Assembly: GCF_036860675.1 (NCBI RefSeq)
Contig: NZ_JAYKGK010000001.1
Location: 434,001 to 498,000, forward strand
DNA length: 64,000 nucleotides
From: Rosettibacter primus
Lineage (GTDB): Bacteria > Bacteroidota > Ignavibacteria > Ignavibacteriales > Melioribacteraceae
Direction: 5' to 3'
Shown here: one piece after another, positions 42,481 through 50,795 of the stretch
How the letters are laid out: the number at the start of each line of letters is the position of its first letter
Numbering within the stretch: the stretch's first letter is position 1
Program-made: the position numbers and the translations under genes
The notes under the pieces: model-generated
What the model was told of the DNA's origin: nothing
Seen by the model: only the letters and a program-made list of their open reading frames with translations
Database searches by the model: none

Positions 42481-43461
42481 TTATTTTGGAATAAAAGTAA
42501 AAGAAAAAGTCTCGCTGCTGCTGTTTGGTTCATCTTTTTGTGTAAAAGTTAGTATTCTCCAGTAATAAGTATTGTTTGGTTCCAAATAAATATTTGGAAG
42601 ATAAATTGTAATTAAAGTATCAGTTTTATCTGAGCTGAAATCATATTCATAAATGGTTCCATAAACAGGATTTCGCTGAATGATTAATTTATAATCGGCG
42701 GCTAATGAAACTGTTCTGAATTTAAATTCACCTATTAAATTAACCACAGAATTATTCAAAGGAAAAATTAAAACTGGTTTGTTCAGAATAACATCTGAAA
42801 CAGAATTAGTTGGTTCACTTTTAAGGCCACCTTTATCAACAGCAATTATTGAATATGAATATTTCTTAAGCAATTTCAATTCTTTTTTATCTATATAATA
42901 ATTATTTGATGAAGTGTCAATCAGGTTGGCGGGAATTATATTTACAGTGTTTCCTGTATCTCTATAAATTTCGTAGTAGTTAATGTCGTTATCAATAGAT
43001 GGGCTCCAGTTTAACAAGATATATTTTTCATCATCAATATTTCTTGCACGCGCTTTTACATATTGCGGTCTTAGGGGTTTGTAAATATTTTTTGGTTGCG
43101 CAGAAACAATCTGGCTGAATTTACTTTCTCGGTGAAATTTATCTACAGCATTAATTTTGTAATAATAGATTGAATCATAATCAAGATTCACATCAATAAA
43201 ATAATTATTTGTAGTTAATTTAATAAAAACAAAATGCAGAGTATCATTTTTACTTCGAAATATTGAATAGCAATAAATATCAGGTTCATTATTTGGCTGC
43301 CAGGATAATCCCACCTGTCCATCAAATGCGGCATAAACTATCAGATTAACTGGAGCAGCAGGTGGCAATCCATCATCTGATAACTCTGTAATTTCATTGC
43401 GTGAACAGCTTATCAACACAAAAACTATGAAAAACAAAAAAATATTTTTAAAGCTTAACAC
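42481..43461 (-). CDS. Lipoprotein with fibronectin type III-like domains
   Basis: A 326-residue protein with lipoprotein signal 'FFIVFVLISCSRN' (Cys19). Two FN3-like modules follow: 'PPAAPVNLIVYAAFDGQVGLSWQPNNEPDI' region and 'PQYVKARARNIDDEKYILLNWSPS', each with the 'YYEIYRD/CYSIFRS' strand; a third beta domain with 'LEPNNTYYWRI' ends the protein. FN3 modules bind proteins or glycans at the cell surface. It overlaps the beta-CASP gene by 14 bases. Confidence 0.82.
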   Translation of the reverse strand: MLSFKNIFLFFIVFVLISCSRNEITELSDDGLPPAAPVNLIVYAAFDGQVGLSWQPNNEPDIYCYSIFRSKNDTLHFVFIKLTTNNYFIDVNLDYDSIYYYKINAVDKFHRESKFSQIVSAQPKNIYKPLRPQYVKARARNIDDEKYILLNWSPSIDNDINYYEIYRDTGNTVNIIPANLIDTSSNNYYIDKKELKLLKKYSYSIIAVDKGGLKSEPTNSVSDVILNKPVLIFPLNNSVVNLIGEFKFRTVSLAADYKLIIQRNPVYGTIYEYDFSSDKTDTLITIYLPNIYLEPNNTYYWRILTFTQKDEPNSSSETFSFTFIPK

Positions 43462-44845
43462 TTTCTCCTCTTTCTGGTATCAAAACAGATTTAAATCCAA
43501 TCGACTGAAGATTCGATTTGAAAATTAATTGTTGTTCTTTTTCGCCATGAACAAGAAAAATATTTTGCATTCTGCTTTTATCAAACTTTGAACAATAATC
43601 AATCAATTCTTTTGAATCAGCGTGAGCACTGTATGAATCTATGACTATCACTTCTGCATTAAGTTTATATTCATCACCAAAAATTTTTATCACTTCATTT
43701 TTTTCAACAATTTTTCGTCCAAGTGTATTTTCTGCCATAAAACCTACAATCAATATAATATTGTTTGGATTTTCAACATTATTTGCTAGATGATGAAGAA
43801 TTCTGCCTGATTCACACATTCCCGAACTTGATATGATTATGCAAGGTTCATTAATACTATTTAATTTTTTTGATTCTTCTACTTCGGATATGTATTTAAG
43901 TCTATTAAATCCAAAAGGGTCTTCTCTTTTCAAAATAAATTCACTTATTTCAAAATCAAAACATTCAGTATGCATACGATATACATTAGTTGCATTAACA
44001 GATAATGGGCTATCAACATAAACAGGTATTTCTGGTGATTTGTTGTTTTCAAATATTTTGTGAATTGAATAAACAAGTTCCTGCGTTCGTCCAACACTGA
44101 ATGCCGGAATTAGAATTTTACCTTTCCGTTCATAAGCTTTCTGAATTATCAATGCTAATTCATCTTCTGCATCTTTAATATCTTTATGAAATTTTCCGCC
44201 ATATGTGCTTTCGCAGATAAAAAAATCAACATCAGGAATTTTTTCAGGGTCTTTTAATATTGGCATATTCATTCTTCCCAAATCACCAGAAAATCCAAGA
44301 TTAATTATTGTTCCATTTTCATTTATTTTAAGAAATACAATTGATGAACCGAGAATATGTCCAGCATCAAAAAATGTTAAGTTAATTCCTGGATAAATTT
44401 CAAATTCTCTGTGATAATTTAGTCCAATAAAATGTTTTAATGTATTTAATGCATCTTCATGAGTATAAAGAGGTTCAAATAAATTTTGTCCTTTCTTTTT
44501 TCTTTTTTTATTTACGAACTCCACATCTTTAACCTGAATATGTGCGCTATCCTGCAGCATAATTGAAGCTAAATCTCTTGTTGCAAAAGTTGAAAAAATT
44601 TTCCCGTCAAAACCCTTTTTAATTAAAGAAGGCAAATTACCTGAATGATCAATATGAGCATGTGAAAGAATTACAAAATCAATTTCTTTTGGGTCGAAAA
44701 ATTCAAAATTTCGGTTAAGTTCAAAAGCTTCTTTTCTTTTACCTTGAAATAAACCACAATCAAGTAAAAATTTTTTCCCATTAGCTTTAATTAAATGCAT
44801 TGAACCTGTTACAGTTTGAGCTGCTCCGATAAATTGAAGTTCCAT
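43448..44845 (-). CDS. Beta-CASP metallo-beta-lactamase RNA-processing nuclease
   Basis: A 465-residue protein. The metallo-beta-lactamase motif is 'LSHAHIDHSGNLP' (HxHxDH), further metal ligands lie in 'FDAGHILGS' and 'GFSGDLGR', and the beta-CASP region has 'ILIPAFSVGRTQELVY', 'IISSSGMCESGRILHHL' and 'VIDSYSAHADSKEL'. This is the CPSF73/Ysh1-like group of RNA nucleases; DNA repair relatives are less likely. It is encoded between an AI-2E-type permease and an FN3 lipoprotein. Confidence 0.92.
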   Translation of the reverse strand: MELQFIGAAQTVTGSMHLIKANGKKFLLDCGLFQGKRKEAFELNRNFEFFDPKEIDFVILSHAHIDHSGNLPSLIKKGFDGKIFSTFATRDLASIMLQDSAHIQVKDVEFVNKKRKKKGQNLFEPLYTHEDALNTLKHFIGLNYHREFEIYPGINLTFFDAGHILGSSIVFLKINENGTIINLGFSGDLGRMNMPILKDPEKIPDVDFFICESTYGGKFHKDIKDAEDELALIIQKAYERKGKILIPAFSVGRTQELVYSIHKIFENNKSPEIPVYVDSPLSVNATNVYRMHTECFDFEISEFILKREDPFGFNRLKYISEVEESKKLNSINEPCIIISSSGMCESGRILHHLANNVENPNNIILIVGFMAENTLGRKIVEKNEVIKIFGDEYKLNAEVIVIDSYSAHADSKELIDYCSKFDKSRMQNIFLVHGEKEQQLIFKSNLQSIGFKSVLIPERGESVKL

Positions 44846-44890
44846 AATATTCTCCGAATAATTATTGAGGAAAAATTTTTGAAAGGAATT

Positions 44891-45952
44891 TTATGTTCGA
44901 ATGATTTTATAATTTTTATAGCCATAGTAAATTTCTTTAGCTGCAGTTTTAATAACTGTAGCAGCCGGGACTGCCAGTAACATTCCAAATACTCCAAGTA
45001 ACTTTCCACCAATTAGAACTAAAATAATTATTATTAATGGGTGCATATCTGTGCTTTTGGAAAATACTTTCGGTTGTATGTAGCCATTGTCAAATATATA
45101 AACTAAAGCAAACATGAGAATAATTTTGGGAAGCATCGAAAAATTTCCTAATTGAATTATTGAAATAATTATGGCAGGAATTCCACCAATTACAGGACCA
45201 AAGTAAGGAATTAAGTGACCTACTCCAGCAATAAATCCTATTGAAACAGCATTATTGATACCAAGAATAGAAAGCCCAATTCCTGCTAAAATGCCAACAA
45301 TTGCTGCGTCAAGAATCCAACCTCTAACAAACCTTCCAAGTTGAATTGAAATTTTTTTTATAACCCAATACGAAACTTCAAAATATTTGTTTGGCATGAT
45401 ATTGATGATGCCTTTTATAATTTTTTTATTATCCTTAAGTAAGAAAAATGTTATAAAGGGAACAATCACCAAAAGAGCAAGAATTGAAAATATGCTGTAC
45501 AAAATGCTGCTTACATTATTTATCCATCCAAATAATAAATTCTGAAATTCAATTGAGACTCGATTAATCAGATTCTGTGTATTTAAGAATGGAAATAATT
45601 TCTGAATGAATAACTCTATGCTTTTAAAAATTGAAGATAAACTCTCAGGTGTAATTATCTGTGCAAGTGAATTCATTTGATTAAAAACTTTAGGGAGCAG
45701 ATATGAAAAAATTAATAACAATAAAGAACCACATAAAAGAAATACTAACAGAACAGATATCAATCTATTAAAGCCCTGCTTTTCAAGAAAATCGACTGCT
45801 GGATTTAAAATCATTGCAATTAATAAAGACACAATTAAGATAGCAAGTATATCAGAAAAAATTACAGATAGAAAAATGAAACAAAGAAGAAAAATAAAAA
45901 TCCATAAATATTTTCTAATATCTATTTGACTAACTTTTTGCTTCATAAGCAT
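44891..45952 (-). CDS. AI-2E family transporter (PerM-like)
   Basis: A 353-residue membrane protein with about seven helices. The pattern is two N-terminal helices ('YLWIFIFLLCFIFLSVIFS' region), an amphipathic middle, and the signature 'PYFGPVIGGIPAIIISIIQ' followed by 'PKVFSKSTDMHPLIIIILVLIGGKL'. The family exports small molecules or acts as Na+/H+ antiporter; the AI-2 name should not be read as substrate here. It begins the run leading into the beta-CASP nuclease. Confidence 0.88.
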   Translation of the reverse strand: MLMKQKVSQIDIRKYLWIFIFLLCFIFLSVIFSDILAILIVSLLIAMILNPAVDFLEKQGFNRLISVLLVFLLCGSLLLLIFSYLLPKVFNQMNSLAQIITPESLSSIFKSIELFIQKLFPFLNTQNLINRVSIEFQNLLFGWINNVSSILYSIFSILALLVIVPFITFFLLKDNKKIIKGIINIMPNKYFEVSYWVIKKISIQLGRFVRGWILDAAIVGILAGIGLSILGINNAVSIGFIAGVGHLIPYFGPVIGGIPAIIISIIQLGNFSMLPKIILMFALVYIFDNGYIQPKVFSKSTDMHPLIIIILVLIGGKLLGVFGMLLAVPAATVIKTAAKEIYYGYKNYKIIRT

Positions 45953-46100
45953 TTAACTTGATTATTATAAAATTCATACAAATATAATCATTGATAAAAT
46001 AAAATATCTGAAAAATCATCATTCAATAAATTTAATTATAAATTAGTTACTATTTAATCTATATTTGAATACTAAAAAATATTAATTAAGGAAAAATTTT

Positions 46101-47084
46101 ATGGCAGAAATTGAATTACTCAAACAAATCAGAGAAAAAGCATCCCAAAAGAAAAAAACTATTGTACTCCCCGAATCGCACGATGAAAGAGTTTTGCGTG
46201 CTGCAGAAATTTTAACAAAAGAAAATATTGCATCAATCATAACTCTTGGCAACGAAGAAAAAATTAGGACAGATGCGAAAAAACTAAATGTTGATTTGCA
46301 AGGAATTAGAATTATTGACCATGAAAAATCTGATAGGTTAAGCGATTTTGCTAACATCTTTTTTAATTTACGAAAACATAAAGGTGTAACAATTGAACAA
46401 GCAAGAGAAACAATAAAAAGAGATATTTTCTTTGCAGGAATGATGGTTCGAGAAGGAATGGCTCACGGAAGTGTATCTGGTTCCTATGCAACAACTGCAG
46501 ATGTAACACGGGCTGCAATATTTTGTGTCGGATTAAAAGAAGGGATTTCCATTTTATCAAGTTTCTTTTTGATGGTTTATCCCGATAAAATTTACAGTTT
46601 TGCCGATTGTGCAGTTAATCCAAACCCTGATGCAAGTCAATTAGCAGATATTGCAATTTCCACAGCTGATAATCATAAAAAATTAACCGGTGAAGAACCA
46701 TACATTGCAATGTTATCCTTTTCTACTAAAGGGAGTGCAGAACATGAAATGGTTGATAAAGTGCGTCAGGCAACAAATTTAGTAAAAGAGAGAAGACCTG
46801 ATTTAACTGTAGATGGCGAACTTCAATTTGATGCTGCAATTGTAGAATCAGTTGGAAAGAAAAAAGCTCCAGGAAGTCCTGTAGCAGGAAGAGCAAATGT
46901 TTTGATATTTCCGGATTTGAATTCTGGAAATATAGGTTATAAAATTGCTCAAAGACTAGGTAACGCTGAAGCAGTTGGACCGATTAATCAAGGATTAAAA
47001 AAACCATTCTTTGATTTATCCCGCGGCTGCAGTGTAGACGATATTGTTAATACAGCTGCCATTGCATGCTTAATGGCTGAATAA
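46101..47084 (+). CDS. pta: Phosphate acetyltransferase
   Basis: Pta converts acetyl-CoA and phosphate to acetyl phosphate. The 327-residue single-domain form has 'TIVLPESHDERVLRAA', 'FFAGMMVREGMAHGSVSGS', 'FADCAVNPNPDASQLADI', 'SFSTKGSAEHEMVDKV' and 'GPINQGLKKPFFDLSRGCSV'-type C-terminal motifs. No ackA is adjacent. AAGGAA lies upstream of the ATG. Confidence 0.95.
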   Translation: MAEIELLKQIREKASQKKKTIVLPESHDERVLRAAEILTKENIASIITLGNEEKIRTDAKKLNVDLQGIRIIDHEKSDRLSDFANIFFNLRKHKGVTIEQARETIKRDIFFAGMMVREGMAHGSVSGSYATTADVTRAAIFCVGLKEGISILSSFFLMVYPDKIYSFADCAVNPNPDASQLADIAISTADNHKKLTGEEPYIAMLSFSTKGSAEHEMVDKVRQATNLVKERRPDLTVDGELQFDAAIVESVGKKKAPGSPVAGRANVLIFPDLNSGNIGYKIAQRLGNAEAVGPINQGLKKPFFDLSRGCSVDDIVNTAAIACLMAE

Positions 47085-47172
47085 AAAATTTTGAGAAGGT
47101 CAAGAAATTATTAGATATTTTAATTGAGAAATCTACCTAATCTGTAAAACATGCAAGTAACATTTATTAAAC

Positions 47173-47217
47173 TCTGTGGTACTCTGTGTAACTTTTTGTT
47201 ACATAGAGTCCCACAGA
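47173..47217. terminator. Long hairpin between convergent pta and AsnB-like genes
   Basis: TCTGTGG, ACTCT and TGTAAC on the left (47173-47192) pair with GTTACA, AGAGT and CCACAGA on the right (47198-47217), leaving a T5 loop and two small mismatches. It may act as a bidirectional terminator. The CTCTGTGG/CTCTGTGTAAC wording recalls a dispersed intergenic repeat of Bacteroidota-like genomes. Confidence 0.6.
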
Positions 47218-47312
47218 TTTTGTTACCAAGTTCTTCGATAATAAAAGATATAATACTGATGACAGATAATCTGAAATTGGCAATTAACATCTCAATACTA
47301 AATTTCTTTAAA

Positions 47313-48641
47313 TTAATTTTTTGTTTTTCCCATCCAATCAAGATTTTTCAAATCACCAAAATGCTCTCGAAAAATCCTGTAATACATTAGCTCTTCTTTT
47401 GAATTAATTACCCAACCATTTTTTAAGATTCTCTCCGATTTAAATTCAGAATCAGTAATTTTTTTATCAGCATAATCAGATAAAAATTCACCTACTCCCG
47501 CACCTTCCCAAAATTTAGCCTTTGTTCGATTTAAAATTTTCACAGGCAGATGATTTTTCATTGCTAATCTCAGTATCCATTTTTCAGTTCCATTATAAAT
47601 TTTATATTCAGGAGGAATTTTCATAACATAATTAACAACATCTAAATCGAGAAAAGCTACATGAGCTACGGTTCCAAAAGCAGATGCACAGCGATCAACC
47701 CTTTGTAACGCAGTATTATGAAGTCTATTTGTAATATCTACTAATTCATCATTAAGTTTTGAAATTGGCAATTCTTTTAAGAAATGGTAACCGCCAAAAA
47801 GTTCATCTCCGCCTTCGCCAGAAAAAACTTGTTCGACATAATTAGAAGCTTCTTTAGCAGTCAAATAATTTGTAATACTCGATCTAACAAGTAAAGCATC
47901 AAATGATTCGAGGTAATAAATAACCTCAGGTAATAAATGAATCATATCATTTACAGAAACAATAATTTCATGATGCTGGGATTTTAAATACTCGGCCATT
48001 ACACGAGCATATTGTAAATCAGGCGCATCTTTTATTCCGGTTGAGAATGTATAAAGTTTATCGACATGCATCCTAGCTAATGAAGCAAGAACACTTGAAT
48101 CTAACCCACCTGATAACCAGCTGCCTATTTCATTCCCATTAATTCGTTTCTTGACTGAGTTTTCCAAAAGCTTAAATAGCTGGTCTGCAATTTTTTGTGG
48201 TCCTTCTTTTAAGAATGAATTATTATTTAGCTGATAATACCTGATTAAATTATTATTAATTAATTTGTGACCTGGGGGAAGTTCAAAAATATTTTTTGTT
48301 GCTTCCATCAAACTTTTGACTTCAGATGCAAAACATATCACATTATCGTTAAATCCATAATATAACGGCGAAACTCCAATCTCATCTCTAAATAGCTCAA
48401 TTGTATTTCCATTTTCTTTTGCATAAGCCAAATGTCCATCACCCAAATCATCTTTAATGATTTTTTCAACCTCACATATCTCGAGATCTCTCGATTGGTA
48501 TTGAGTATTTACTATACCTAAAGTTGAATTTTGTGTGGAAAATATTTTTTTACCAAACTTACCCCGATGTGAAATTTTGTTTAGCATTTTTTCAACTAAA
48601 TCAAATTGATTTGGTTTATTTATTCCAGCAATTCCAGACAT
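47313..48641 (-). CDS. Asparagine synthetase-like protein with degenerate glutaminase domain
   Basis: A 442-residue AsnB homologue; AsnB normally has 550-630. The synthetase half is good: the ATP-pyrophosphatase loop 'SGGLDSSV' (177-184) and 'EQVFSGEGGDELFGGYHFL'. The amidotransferase half begins MSGIAG, so the nucleophile Cys2 is Ser (codon TCT); the HRGPD motif reads HRGKF, and the segment with HNGEIYN and SDTE is missing. It cannot use glutamine in the usual way and may take ammonia or join another amine, as beta-lactam synthetase relatives do. That is inference. A repeat-rich gap lies upstream. Confidence 0.85.
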   Translation of the reverse strand: MSGIAGINKPNQFDLVEKMLNKISHRGKFGKKIFSTQNSTLGIVNTQYQSRDLEICEVEKIIKDDLGDGHLAYAKENGNTIELFRDEIGVSPLYYGFNDNVICFASEVKSLMEATKNIFELPPGHKLINNNLIRYYQLNNNSFLKEGPQKIADQLFKLLENSVKKRINGNEIGSWLSGGLDSSVLASLARMHVDKLYTFSTGIKDAPDLQYARVMAEYLKSQHHEIIVSVNDMIHLLPEVIYYLESFDALLVRSSITNYLTAKEASNYVEQVFSGEGGDELFGGYHFLKELPISKLNDELVDITNRLHNTALQRVDRCASAFGTVAHVAFLDLDVVNYVMKIPPEYKIYNGTEKWILRLAMKNHLPVKILNRTKAKFWEGAGVGEFLSDYADKKITDSEFKSERILKNGWVINSKEELMYYRIFREHFGDLKNLDWMGKTKN

Positions 48642-48683
48642 AATTACTCCTTTTATTTATTATAACATTTATGATATTTAGTA

Positions 48684-49128
48684 TTTATAGACTGCTTCGT
48701 CATTTCGCTCCTTGAGGCTGTGTCGTAATATGATTTTTGTTATATATAACTCAACCCCTCGTGCATTAATTTAAAAGTCCCTCTCTTCTCAAGAGAGGGA
48801 TTTAGGTGAGTATACAATATGATTGAATTACGACACAGTCTCCTCGCAACGACTGTTTCGCTTTATCATTACGAGCAAAACGATGTAATCTATATAGAAT
48901 AGATATCATGTAGATTCTTAGGCGGATTTAAGAATGACAAATAACATCAAGCAACACAAAATCATTTTTAGCAAAGTAAAGAATCTCTTAGAAATTAATT
49001 TGTTTTAGATTCTTCGTCGAATGACAAGAAAGGATAAAATAATCAATCTGAGCCAAGTGAAGAATCTTTTTAATATTACATATAAATTAGATTACTTCGG
49101 GACTTTGTCCTTCGCAATAACTACCTTT
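48684..49128. repeat. Mosaic of degenerate dispersed repeats
   Basis: The gap between the mutase and the AsnB-like gene is built from decayed copies of short repeats: GATTCTTCGTCGAATGACA (49008-49026), related GATTCTT...GAATGACA around 48913-48940, TAAAGAATCT and TGAAGAATCT fragments, and CTGCTTCGTCATTTCGCTCC next to CTCGCAACGACTG. An inverted-repeat element is nested inside. No ORF with a ribosome-binding site is present. Confidence 0.65.
48714..48842. repeat. Inverted-repeat element nested in the repeat mosaic
   Basis: GAGGCTGTGTCGTAAT (48714-48729) and its inverted copy at 48827-48842 (15 of 16 bases) bound 129 bases. Inside is a strong hairpin, TCCCTCTCTT/AAGAGAGGGA with a 3-base loop (48778-48800), flanked by CTCA and TGAG. 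The sequences on either side read like two halves of one dispersed repeat, suggesting insertion into it. Confidence 0.65.
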
Positions 49129-49135
49129 TAATTTA

Positions 49136-50776
49136 CTATATATTAAAAAATTTCTTTAACCTTTCTTTTTCTGTTAAAATATTTCCAGTGTTTTCATCAA
49201 TTGCATACCATGCACCGTTTATCAAATTTGTCTTAATTTTACCACAAAGATTAGGATTACCAACAAAATGTGGTGTATCCAGTATTCCGATTTTAATTGC
49301 TGAAGCTAATACTTTTGGATCACACAGAGGATCATCACTCATTTCTTGTCCAAATTTTTTTATAACTTCTAACAGAACACGTGCCTCTTCAATCAATTGA
49401 TTTTTTCTGTCAATTATATTTCTATCATTTGTAACATCAGGAAGTCCATTCAAAGTATTTTGAATTACTCCGTGAACAATATTGCAGCTTTCGATTAGTT
49501 CTTCTGGATAAACTGCATGATCGCCTTCACAATAAGCAACGACATGGAGAATATGAGGTTGAAGTGAAAGGCTGATTAAAGCTGATGCAGCAAGCTGCCC
49601 TTTAGCAATTTGCGGATTAGGAGAAAAATGTGCAATCCCCGCACGAACTTCTCTGTAAATTCTGAAATTATCATCTCTTAATTCTTCAATAAGTTTATTC
49701 TTTGCTAACATTTTTGCAATATCCATTTGTGGTGAAGTTCCTGGTGGAGTATTAAACATATATTGAGCGACATAATCTTTTACACCCATTTTTTTAGCAT
49801 TATAAGCAGCTAAAAATGCCATAGTAACAGCAAGTGAATCGTGAGCATCACGCAAACTCCATTGGTGCGATTCGTTTACTTCAACAGGAATATTGTGTTC
49901 AGCATACCATTTCATAGCAGATTGATTTTCTGCAATGGAAACTTCAAGTGGTCTTTTTGACCTACCATCCATCACACTATACCAGGTCAATGGAATAGCA
50001 GCCCAGGCATTATTAATTGTTTCTACACTCATCTCAGCCCATTTGAGCAGATCATTGGTTCCACTATAACAACGCATTAAAGGATAATTTCCACATCTGG
50101 ATGCTTCATAAATTGCTCTTAAGTCTTCTGGTATTCTTACAGGAACACCACCAGCACCATCAAGCTCTGGTTTCATTAATTCAGGGTGAAAGAAAAATTC
50201 CTGTGCATTCTGGTCTGTACCGATTGAAATGACATCTAATACTTGTGCTTCAGCTATTTTTTTTACTCCTTCAATTGTCTCTTCCAATGATGGTCTACCA
50301 AAATGATGCCTTATTATTGGATAAGGATACTTGAGTTTTATTCTTTCAATTAAAGTTTGAGGAAATATTTCCTGCTGATTTGCGGTTTGTGAACCTCTCA
50401 AATAAGCTTTTATCTCATCTATAATCTCGGTTCCATCAAATACTTTATCAAAGATTTTTTTATTTCTTGCAGCTATAGCAACAGAAGGGGTCCCACCAAA
50501 AATAAATTTTATATTGTGAAGAGATTTTTTATCAATTAATTCTTTCAAAGAATCAAAAAGATTTTCTGCAACTTCTGGTGTAAGGCGATAACTCACAGCA
50601 ACAATATCAGGAGTGTGTTTTTCAATTTCAGCAGATAATCTTTCAATCGGTACAGCTGGACCAAGTGAAATAGTTTTGAATCCTTCAAACTCTGCTAATC
50701 TTAAAAAGTGATTCAATCCACCAATGTGGACACAATTTCCTAAGGCACATCCAAGTATTAATTTTTTATTTTTCAT
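49136..50776 (-). CDS. Cobalamin-binding mutase-like protein (methylaspartate/glutamate mutase-like)
   Basis: A 546-residue protein. Residues 1-130 look like a B12-binding Rossmann domain: His17 in 'CVHIGG' matches the lower axial ligand of DxHxxG, although Asp is Cys15; 'VSYRLTP' replaces the SxLxT motif and 'FGGTPS' keeps the GG. The rest has 'GGVPVRIPEDLRAIYEAS' and 'RCYSGTNDLLKWAEM', which recall the TIM-barrel subunit of glutamate mutase, here fused to the B12 domain. It is probably a radical carbon-skeleton mutase or a derivative; substrate unknown. The opine-type dehydrogenase gene lies 19 bases upstream in the same operon. Confidence 0.7.
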   Translation of the reverse strand: MKNKKLILGCALGNCVHIGGLNHFLRLAEFEGFKTISLGPAVPIERLSAEIEKHTPDIVAVSYRLTPEVAENLFDSLKELIDKKSLHNIKFIFGGTPSVAIAARNKKIFDKVFDGTEIIDEIKAYLRGSQTANQQEIFPQTLIERIKLKYPYPIIRHHFGRPSLEETIEGVKKIAEAQVLDVISIGTDQNAQEFFFHPELMKPELDGAGGVPVRIPEDLRAIYEASRCGNYPLMRCYSGTNDLLKWAEMSVETINNAWAAIPLTWYSVMDGRSKRPLEVSIAENQSAMKWYAEHNIPVEVNESHQWSLRDAHDSLAVTMAFLAAYNAKKMGVKDYVAQYMFNTPPGTSPQMDIAKMLAKNKLIEELRDDNFRIYREVRAGIAHFSPNPQIAKGQLAASALISLSLQPHILHVVAYCEGDHAVYPEELIESCNIVHGVIQNTLNGLPDVTNDRNIIDRKNQLIEEARVLLEVIKKFGQEMSDDPLCDPKVLASAIKIGILDTPHFVGNPNLCGKIKTNLINGAWYAIDENTGNILTEKERLKKFFNI

Positions 50777-50795
50777 TTTAAATCCTCATTATTTG

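Noticed and set aside
48642..49135. CRISPR-like repeat array
   Set aside because: The repeats are degenerate, irregularly spaced, in both orientations, and without unique spacers of constant length or cas genes.
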